Positions 1 through 5,470 of a stretch of DNA of 52,777 nt are shown piece by piece (positions within the stretch are counted from its first letter, which is position 1; the number at the start of each line of letters is the position of its first letter). Position numbers and translations under genes: made by a program. The DNA is from a virus. The stretch is from the IMG/VR virus record IMGVR_UViG_3300021960_000095, positions 1 through 52,777 of that record, one strand, 5' to 3'. The notes under the pieces are model-generated. The model saw only the letters and a list, made by a program, of their open reading frames with translations. It was not told the origin of the DNA and searched no databases.

Positions 1-2
1 AT

Positions 3-125
3 TTAGATGCAGGAGATATACAAGGTAATTTCGGTATAACCCCTATAGCTTTTTGTGTATGGTGTTATTCAAGTATCGTTGATATGGTTAGACAAACTAC
101 TATTTGTATATGTGAGGAAGAATAA
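3..125 (+). CDS. 3' end of an unknown small gene (truncated by window edge)
   Basis: An open frame enters from the left edge and ends in TAA at 123-125; about 40 residues are visible. The visible part has four cysteines (CVWC, then CIC near the end) and an acidic EEE terminus. This could be the tail of a small metal-binding protein, but too little is visible to say. Its stop overlaps the next ATG (TAATG), so the two are probably translationally coupled. I do not recognise a family. Confidence 0.4.
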   Translation, partial: LDAGDIQGNFGITPIAFCVWCYSSIVDMVRQTTICICEEE

Positions 126-223
126 TGGAGAGACGCAGGTTCCGTAAGGAGCAACACGAATGGACTTATGAAATAAACTGGAACACCAGTTTGCCAAAAT
201 ATAAAGGGAGAAAAAATAAATGA
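125..223 (+). CDS. Small basic protein, unknown function (32 aa)
   Basis: A 32-residue frame from ATG 125 to TGA 223, rich in Arg and Lys (starts MERRRFRK, ends KGRKNK). It overlaps the stop of the preceding frame by one base and the start of the following gene as ATGA. GAGGAAGAATA just upstream offers a Shine-Dalgarno-like sequence. The double overlap is the main argument that it is translated. Function unknown. Confidence 0.45.
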   Translation: MERRRFRKEQHEWTYEINWNTSLPKYKGRKNK

Positions 224-741
224 GAGACTTAATTTGGGAAATTGCTAAAAGCGGTGAAGAGGATTTATCCAACACCGAACTAGAGATGATTACAGAACCT
301 AAAGAACTGTATGTCGCTAGAGGTCTATCAGCAGAAGCTAAAAGAGATACTACACGTATCAATGGTTTTGTTGACAACAAGATGGCTCAAAATGTTGAAG
401 AACACGGAGCATTGAAAATTGGTAAGAATGTGTTTAGTTACTCCAAAGGTTCTAGAACAGTATTACAAGATGCAAAGAGACTTCTTGACTGGGCAACAAA
501 TAAAGAATTATCAGAAGAAGCTATGAACAACCTTATTGCTGTTGTTGGAAATAACTTTTCCCCAAAGCTAAGAGGTATTGATGCAGTAGCAGGTAAAAAA
601 GGTATGGATGTTCAAGTAGCAAGAGATACTTTCACAGAAAAAATTTGGGATAGTGAACCTAAACTACAAGTCATTGATGTAGAATTACCAGCCGCACCTA
701 AGTGGGCAAAGGAGTTAGAAGATGGAAAAAGAAGAACCTAG
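220..741 (+). CDS. Conserved-looking hypothetical protein (173 aa)
   Basis: A 173-residue soluble protein with no signal peptide or membrane segment. The start ATG at 220 overlaps the preceding stop (ATGA) and follows AAAGGGAG. The sequence is mixed alpha/beta in appearance and ends in a basic KRRT tail; I see no motif that identifies it. The next gene starts 20 bases before this one ends, so the two are probably co-translated. Its place just before a possible replication protein suggests a role in early or DNA metabolism, but this rests on position only. Confidence 0.7.
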   Translation: MRDLIWEIAKSGEEDLSNTELEMITEPKELYVARGLSAEAKRDTTRINGFVDNKMAQNVEEHGALKIGKNVFSYSKGSRTVLQDAKRLLDWATNKELSEEAMNNLIAVVGNNFSPKLRGIDAVAGKKGMDVQVARDTFTEKIWDSEPKLQVIDVELPAAPKWAKELEDGKRRT

Positions 742-1228
742 GTTTGTTTGGAACAAAGAAAACTCTGATGCATTACTGTATTTTGTAGAAAATGTTTCGG
801 GTCCTTGGCATCCAAGCCAATGGTCAATTATTGTAGAACTTTGTAGTCAGATTGTTGGATGGGAGGGTCATACACTTCCAGCTACGTCTGCATCAAAAGC
901 AAAAAGAAGCCATCTTCATATTGCACCAATGATGCAAGCGTTCATAAAAGCATTAACTAATGCAGAGTACTTTTCTGATGTAAATGAATTCTATAGGTTT
1001 ATGCAGGAATCACAAAGTGACCAAGTTTTTTCAATGTTTAGATTTTGGATGCGCATAGATGCTCCGATTGAAAAAGATGATGAATACTTCGAAGACTTTG
1101 TAACTCAGATTTTTGAATACAAAGACAATTTACAAGAGCTAGATGTTGTTTTAAGTTCTTACAGTGATGAGCAGATTGCAAAAGAAATTGAGATGTTAAG
1201 ACAATCTTTTAATTTTGAGGAGGAGTAA
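722..1228 (+). CDS. Hypothetical protein (168 aa)
   Basis: A 168-residue protein starting inside the end of the preceding gene (ATG 722, upstream GGAG at 712-715). It is rich in aromatic residues and predicted helical, with an acidic C-terminus (NFEEE). A run GPWHPSQWSIIVELC near residues 27-41 looks like a packed helix core. No recognisable domain. It is tightly linked to its neighbours and presumably part of the same transcript. Confidence 0.7.
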   Translation: MEKEEPRFVWNKENSDALLYFVENVSGPWHPSQWSIIVELCSQIVGWEGHTLPATSASKAKRSHLHIAPMMQAFIKALTNAEYFSDVNEFYRFMQESQSDQVFSMFRFWMRIDAPIEKDDEYFEDFVTQIFEYKDNLQELDVVLSSYSDEQIAKEIEMLRQSFNFEEE

Positions 1229-1366
1229 TTGACAAATAAAAAAACGTCAGATATGTTAAAGAAAATAAAACAAGAGGTAGAAAGTTTAAATAAATCTGTC
1301 GACTTGTTCATTAAAGACTATATTGCAGGAGAGATAGATGAGACATACTTTAAAAAAAATAATTAA
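1229..1366 (+). CDS. Small helical protein (45 aa), TTG start
   Basis: Directly after the preceding stop there is TTG at 1229, preceded by a strong purine tract (GAGGAGGAG, 1216-1224). The frame runs 45 codons to TAA at 1366, overlapping the next gene by 29 bases. The protein is Lys/Glu-rich with heptad-like spacing in residues 9-30, consistent with a short coiled coil. An internal ATG at codon 9 is the alternative start. Function unknown. Confidence 0.45.
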   Translation: MTNKKTSDMLKKIKQEVESLNKSVDLFIKDYIAGEIDETYFKKNN

Positions 1367-1991
1367 GTTTTACACCCAAAAGGTAGTAGAACATAATACA
1401 AGAAAAATTCATAAGATGATAGGTCAAGTTGCATTTGGAGCTGAACTAAATAAAGATGCTAAAGAGTATATTGATTTAGTTTTTGAGGCTGCATTTCATG
1501 CTGTTGATAATGGCGAATATGACAACTTATCTATGGTGAAGCAAAATGATTTGTTTAAATTTGTCGGCTCTCACTACAAAAGTGCAGATGAATACTTTGA
1601 AGAAGTACAAAGAATTATGTTAGAGATTGAAGAATATATTGTTGAAAACCACGGTTCTTTTTTAAACTGGGTTTTGCTTCCACAATATGATGTTGAGCAA
1701 GACTTATCAGTTATCGTCATTGTATTTACAGGATATGACTTAAATTTAGAACACTATCGTTCAAGAAGAAGAGATATGTTGCCTAGGTTTAAAAAGCAGA
1801 TTACAAAATTTTATGACTATTCTCAAATGGCAAATTTTTACTACCAAGAGAACAGAGATGAAGTTGTTGAAGATATTGGTAAAATGACGGCTCTTTTACA
1901 AAGTGGTCGTCTTATGGATGCGATGGAAGTTAAAGATGAACTTACACAAAAGAAGTTAGATTACATTGGCTATAACGAGGAGGAAGAGTGA
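1338..1991 (+). CDS. Hypothetical protein (217 aa)
   Basis: A 217-residue protein with ATG at 1338, nine bases after AGGAGAG. The N-terminus is basic, the middle contains a hydrophobic strand (LSVIVIVFTGYDL, around residue 123), and the C-terminus is acidic. It is predicted soluble and mostly alpha-helical. I do not recognise the family. It overlaps both neighbours, which places it firmly in the operon that leads to the possible helicase loader. Confidence 0.7.
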   Translation: MRHTLKKIIKFYTQKVVEHNTRKIHKMIGQVAFGAELNKDAKEYIDLVFEAAFHAVDNGEYDNLSMVKQNDLFKFVGSHYKSADEYFEEVQRIMLEIEEYIVENHGSFLNWVLLPQYDVEQDLSVIVIVFTGYDLNLEHYRSRRRDMLPRFKKQITKFYDYSQMANFYYQENRDEVVEDIGKMTALLQSGRLMDAMEVKDELTQKKLDYIGYNEEEE

Positions 1992-2065
1992 ATAAAAATA
2001 TTTTTTATTTGATTTGTGCTTTGATTTTAATTAGAGTGACGCTAACAGGAATTGGAGTATTGTAA
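1988..2065 (+). CDS. Tiny single-span membrane peptide (25 aa), GTG start
   Basis: GTG at 1988 overlaps the stop of the previous gene (GTGA), and its own TAA at 2063-2065 overlaps the next ATG (TAATG). The 25-residue product is almost entirely hydrophobic (core IFYLICALILI) with a short basic start, so it would be one transmembrane helix. AGGAGGAAGA lies just upstream. The perfect overlap on both sides supports translation, but such a short frame could be chance. Confidence 0.35.
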   Translation: MNKNIFYLICALILIRVTLTGIGVL

Positions 2066-2859
2066 TGGATAATATAGATAAAGTACAACAGAATAATTTG
2101 ATGCCGTTTGAAGCAATCAAAAAAGATGCATCAGAAATTATTAAAGAAAGAAATAATGCTAGACCAACTGAAGTAGATGCAGTTGGTATATCTGAAGAAT
2201 ATTGGATGGCTGATTTCAGAAATATTTGGAATACAGAGTATCCACGTTCCGCTGAGAAGTGGGGAGAAGATTTTTGGGCTAGTTGGTATAAAAACTTTTC
2301 AGCATTTACAAGACAAGATATTGAATATGCATTCAATGAAGTAAGAAAAGTAAAAAGAGATATGCCACCTAATTTAAGTCACTTATTTGACTTCTGTACT
2401 CAGAATGCTCAGAAAAGAATTAAGTTAGCAGATGTAAATTCAGAAGCTAAATGCAATGATGTAGAGGTGGGGAAATGTGTGTATGGGGACCCGTACTGGC
2501 AACTAACCAAGTACGGGACACACGAATTTATGTTGATGTGTATCTTTAAGTGTGATAAGGCAATTAAAGGTTTTCCCGACAATTATCAACTGAAACAAAG
2601 ACCCGAGCCACAAACTAAAGGTACTTGGTTTAGCAATGTTGCAAAACTTTTATCTAGTAGTGAAGCTCCAATCTTTGATTCGGGTAAAACACAGAAAGAT
2701 AGAAAATTTGAGACTTATCAGTACGCTGAGTTATTTCCCGATGGAAATATTAAAGAAGTTCTGAAAGCACATAACTTAGATGAGAATCTTTCTTTTATAG
2801 AGCAATGTCAACAAATTGCAGAACTTCCAAGAAAAGAGACAATACTAGGCAATGTCTAG
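2065..2859 (+). CDS. Possible replication protein, lambda-P/helicase-loader-like (264 aa)
   Basis: A 264-residue soluble protein. Residues about 60-115 contain a Trp-rich helix (FWASWYKNF), then a segment ending in PPNLSHLFDFC. This W...L...PP.L..F...C pattern is reminiscent of lambda replication protein P and related helicase loaders, which recruit the host or phage DnaB-type helicase. It is the last gene of the leftward block and is followed by a hairpin and a strong terminator. The family assignment is inferred from pattern only; a profile search could overturn it. Confidence 0.45.
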   Translation: MDNIDKVQQNNLMPFEAIKKDASEIIKERNNARPTEVDAVGISEEYWMADFRNIWNTEYPRSAEKWGEDFWASWYKNFSAFTRQDIEYAFNEVRKVKRDMPPNLSHLFDFCTQNAQKRIKLADVNSEAKCNDVEVGKCVYGDPYWQLTKYGTHEFMLMCIFKCDKAIKGFPDNYQLKQRPEPQTKGTWFSNVAKLLSSSEAPIFDSGKTQKDRKFETYQYAELFPDGNIKEVLKAHNLDENLSFIEQCQQIAELPRKETILGNV

Positions 2860-2892
2860 AAGTGGCAAGTTTTGAGATGGTACAATAGGTAT

Positions 2893-2929
2893 GTCGGCTT
2901 CCCTAGAAGTGGAAACACTTCGAGCTGAC
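2893..2929 (+). other. Stable hairpin with GAAA tetraloop in the 3' UTR
   Basis: GTCGGCT (2893-2899) pairs with AGCTGAC (2923-2929, one G-U pair). Inside it GAAGTG (2906-2911) pairs perfectly with CACTTC (2916-2921), closed by a GAAA tetraloop of the GNRA class. A 6-nt asymmetric bulge separates the two helices. It lies between the stop at 2859 and the terminator at 2943, so it would sit in the 3' UTR of the upstream operon. The CTAGAAGTGG motif also occurs at 2857-2866. It may be a processing or stability element, or a protein-binding site. Confidence 0.6.
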
Positions 2930-2942
2930 TGCCCTCCCATCA

Positions 2943-2978
2943 ACAGCTTTGCCCTCGGGCGGAGCTGTATTTTTTTTT
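2943..2978 (+). terminator. Rho-independent terminator of the first operon
   Basis: ACAGCT (2943-2948) pairs with AGCTGT (2963-2968), with an inner GCCC/GGGC helix (2951-2954 and 2957-2960), followed by a run of T (2971-2978). This is a textbook intrinsic terminator and the strongest in the window. It ends the transcript that contains the genes from 1 to 2859. Confidence 0.9.
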
Positions 2979-2984
2979 CTTAAA

Positions 2985-3018
2985 TTGACTTGCATTTTGA
3001 AACGACGTCATCTATGTT
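2985..3018 (+). promoter_or_regulatory. Promoter upstream of the structured RNA region
   Basis: TTGCAT (2990-2995) lies 17 nt before TATGTT (3013-3018). An overlapping TTGACT at 2985 offers an alternative -35. The segment ACGTCATCTATGTTA (3005-3019) recurs with one mismatch at the promoter at 14447-14475, which argues that it is a real promoter element. Predicted transcription start is near 3025, right after the preceding operon's terminator. Confidence 0.65.
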
Positions 3019-3024
3019 AAGAAT

Positions 3025-3436
3025 ATGTCTGTATGAAAAAGAACGGATTGAGTATGAAACAATTAAATAAAGCTAATCGACTGTCTTAAAAAAAGGCCAT
3101 AAAACGGAAAGCTTGAATACTTCGGGTGGGTAGCCCAAAAAGGTCAAGCAAGTACTAATTAAAAATCCTAAAATAAGGGCAAAATCGCTGGCTATTCAAC
3201 AAAACAGCATAAGAACCATTTCGGTGTGTCATCGGTGGGGAAAGTAAGTATTGCACTGACTTTGCGTTGTTGATGTGTCGTTTGTCTAAATCGAAATGTT
3301 AGGGGGGTGGCAGTTTAAAATTGTAGCGTTGCATAGGGAGCAATTGATAAAAAAGACTTAGGTCTCGACCCTTGTAAGTCACTGAAAAGAATTTAATTGT
3401 TTTAAGTTTGGATTGGCCCAGTAGACATACTGGGTC
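3025..3436 (+). ncRNA. Putative structured non-coding RNA or long 5' leader
   Basis: About 410 nt with no convincing ORF but many paired segments: GCTTGA 3111-3116 with TCAAGC 3144-3149 (inner GGG/CCC); AAC-ATTTCG 3214-3223 with CGAAATGTT 3292-3300 (bulged C); AAAGT 3241-3245 with ACTTT 3259-3263; AATTG 3319-3323 with CAATT 3341-3345; GACTTA 3355-3360 with TAAGTC 3375-3380 (inner GGT/ACC); and a 9-bp helix 3415-3423 with 3428-3436 around a GACA loop. It is less AT-rich than nearby genes. It is either an independent RNA or the leader of the gene at 3475. I could not match it to tmRNA, 6S, RNase P or a known riboswitch. An 18-codon frame at 3033-3089 is noted but lacks a ribosome site. Confidence 0.5.
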
Positions 3437-3474
3437 ATCCTTACAAAGAATTTAAGCAAACAGAAAGGGCAGAA

Positions 3475-4146
3475 ATGTCAAGTTATACAGACCAAGATAA
3501 AAATTATACACAATGCGCAAAGTGCGCAGAACCATTGGAACCAAATAACCAAGGTGCATTAGATATTAGCTATAACGGTGGTTATGGTGATTTCGTAGAC
3601 AATTACGATGGGGAAACTCTTTTCTTTCGTCTTTGTCACAAACACGCTCATCAATTTACCAACTGGTTAGGTAATCCATCAGCAATACACCCAAGTGCAG
3701 GTCATTCTCACAATGGTGCAGAAAAAGGTTTTTGGTATGGCCATATTGGTTGGGACCAAAAAACTTGGTTATCACACCTACGTACTTTTACGTGGTGGCT
3801 ATTTAAAACACGTAGCTTTAAAAAAGCTTGGTCTGAATTAGTTTATTCAGTTAAAAGTCACATTACGTGGACTCGTTCTAATATTAACGATTCAAGTACA
3901 CCAGTTGTTTGGTCACAATTCTTTTTTAAATTGTTTTTCTTAGACAATGCTTATGCTGGTACAGTTACTGCATTGAAGCGTAAGCTCAATGTGTGGAAAC
4001 ACCAAAAAGCTAAAAAAATATATCGTAAATACAAGTCTCTTTACTCAGAAATTTGGGAAAGTGCTATTTACGGTAAACTCACAGAATCCGAAAAATCTTT
4101 AATTATGGATATTGGTGAAGCTTTAAAACAGCAAGAAGAAGAGTAA
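3475..4146 (+). CDS. Unknown protein with Cys/His cluster, atypical codon use (223 aa)
   Basis: ATG 3475 follows AGAAAGGG. The N-terminus has C14-x2-C17 and later C54, H55, H57 and H59, a likely zinc site, with a GGYGDF turn between. The C-terminal half is basic, aromatic and helical, ending in an acidic QQEEE tail. All six arginines are CGT, whereas neighbouring genes mix AGA, CGA, AGG and CGT. The gene has its own promoter, a long structured leader and its own terminator, so it looks like an independently expressed accessory gene. It sits where a small terminase could be expected, but I see no TerS-like features. Function unknown. Confidence 0.75.
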   Translation: MSSYTDQDKNYTQCAKCAEPLEPNNQGALDISYNGGYGDFVDNYDGETLFFRLCHKHAHQFTNWLGNPSAIHPSAGHSHNGAEKGFWYGHIGWDQKTWLSHLRTFTWWLFKTRSFKKAWSELVYSVKSHITWTRSNINDSSTPVVWSQFFFKLFFLDNAYAGTVTALKRKLNVWKHQKAKKIYRKYKSLYSEIWESAIYGKLTESEKSLIMDIGEALKQQEEE

Positions 4147-4155
4147 TCTTTTTCA

Positions 4156-4184
4156 AAAGGGGGTATTGCTACAATATCCCCTTT
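4156..4184 (+). terminator. Terminator-like hairpin after the accessory gene
   Basis: AAAGGGGGTATTG (4156-4168) pairs with CAATATCCCCTTT (4172-4184) over 13 bp with a 3-nt loop. Only a short T stretch follows, so termination may be partial or bidirectional. It closes the 2985-4184 unit and insulates it from the terminase gene. Confidence 0.7.
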
Positions 4185-4193
4185 AAAGCTGTT

Positions 4194-4199
4194 TATAAT
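4194..4199 (+). promoter_or_regulatory. -10 box placing the terminase start at +1 (leaderless)
   Basis: A perfect TATAAT (4194-4199) ends exactly 6 nt before the ATG at 4206, so transcription would start at or one base before the start codon. There is no Shine-Dalgarno sequence between. No clear -35 is visible. The same geometry recurs at 11710, 14045 (- strand) and 16309. Confidence 0.65.
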
Positions 4200-4205
4200 G
4201 AACTA

Positions 4206-5468
4206 ATGCCTAAAGATATTTTAGAGAATGTACAAGCGTCAAAACAGAGGGTATACAATATAACATTCCCCCCTCTTCACGATGCCCAAAAAGAAGTTCA
4301 CGATTCTAAAGCTCGTTGGAAAATACTTTGTGCTGGTCGACGATTCGGAAAATCTCGACTTGGAGTACAGATGTGTTTAGAAATAGCATTAGCTGGTGGA
4401 CGTGCTTGGTGGGTAGCTCCTACATTCGCAATATCTAGAGTTGGTTGGCGTGATATTCAAGCAGCAGCCGCATCTTTTCCAAAAGAAATGGGTGTAAACA
4501 TCAAAGTAGGCGATATGCAAGTAGATTTTAACAATGGTGGCTTTATTGGTGTTCGTTCTGCTGATAATCCACAAAGACTTAGAGGTGAGGGTCTTGACTT
4601 CCTTGTTATGGATGAGGCCGCTTTCGTAAAAGAGGAAACTTGGACAGAAGTACTTAGACCTACTCTTACTGAAAGAAAAGGTTCTGCATTATTCATCAGC
4701 ACCCCAAAAGGAATGGATAATTGGTTTTATAGATTATTTGAAAGAGCAAAAACACAGCCCGACTGGGAGAGATTTCAATTTCCCTCTACTTCTAATCCTT
4801 TAGTTGAAGAATCAGAAGTTGAAGCAGCTAAACAAGAAATTGGTTCTCTCGTATTTGCTCAAGAGTATATGGCTCAATTTATATCTGAGGGTTCTCAGAT
4901 GTTCAAACAAGATTGGTTTAGATATTATAAAGAGGGTGTAGGACAAGTTTTTGCTGATGGAGAAAAATACGATTTAAACGATATGACATTATTTGGTTCA
5001 GTTGACCTTGCAACATCAACAAGAGAATCTGCTGACTATACAGTTATAGGAAGCTTTGGACTTCATCAACCAACAAAAAAACTTTTTATTTTAGATATGA
5101 CCATTGCAAGAATGGAAGCACCCGATATTATTCCAGCAATTAAAAGACACGTTGTAAAAAACAATCTTGAATGGGTGGGAATTGAAAAAGCAGGTTTTCA
5201 GCTAGCTTTAGTACAATTTGCAAGAAGAGAGGGTCTTCCAGTTATTGAATTAAGGGCTGATAGAGACAAGCGACAAAGAGCACTTCCTTTATCTGCTAAG
5301 ATGGAAGCAGGATTAGTTTATCTTCCTAAGAATGAAGAGTACTCTTGGGTAGCTGACGTAGAACGTGAACTTCTCACGTTTCCAGTTGGTGCTCACGATG
5401 ACATTGTTGACTGTATATCATATGCTGTCATACAAGAGAAACGTCAAAGGAAGTGGGAAGCATATTAA
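4206..5468 (+). CDS. terL: Terminase large subunit (TerL)
   Basis: This 420-residue motor packages DNA into proheads using ATP and cuts concatemers with an RNase H-like nuclease. The ATPase domain shows Walker A GRRFGKSR (44-51), Walker B FLVMDEAA (132-139) and the coupling motif STPKG (165-169). The nuclease domain begins at GSVDLA (D267) and ends with AHDDIVD (D398/D399), giving the expected acidic residues. Length is typical. It appears to be expressed from a leaderless transcript. No small terminase is recognisable next to it. The portal gene starts 2 bases after its stop. Confidence 0.95.
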   Translation: MPKDILENVQASKQRVYNITFPPLHDAQKEVHDSKARWKILCAGRRFGKSRLGVQMCLEIALAGGRAWWVAPTFAISRVGWRDIQAAAASFPKEMGVNIKVGDMQVDFNNGGFIGVRSADNPQRLRGEGLDFLVMDEAAFVKEETWTEVLRPTLTERKGSALFISTPKGMDNWFYRLFERAKTQPDWERFQFPSTSNPLVEESEVEAAKQEIGSLVFAQEYMAQFISEGSQMFKQDWFRYYKEGVGQVFADGEKYDLNDMTLFGSVDLATSTRESADYTVIGSFGLHQPTKKLFILDMTIARMEAPDIIPAIKRHVVKNNLEWVGIEKAGFQLALVQFARREGLPVIELRADRDKRQRALPLSAKMEAGLVYLPKNEEYSWVADVERELLTFPVGAHDDIVDCISYAVIQEKRQRKWEAY

Positions 5469-5470
5469 TT

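Noticed and set aside
3025-3436. tmRNA, RNase P RNA, group I or II intron
   Set aside because: No GGTTCGA-type acceptor arm, tag ORF, RNase P core or intron core motifs could be found, and no split gene flanks the region.
3475-4146. Small terminase subunit
   Set aside because: Position before terL fits, but there is no N-terminal HTH; the protein has a Cys/His cluster and its own insulated transcription unit.
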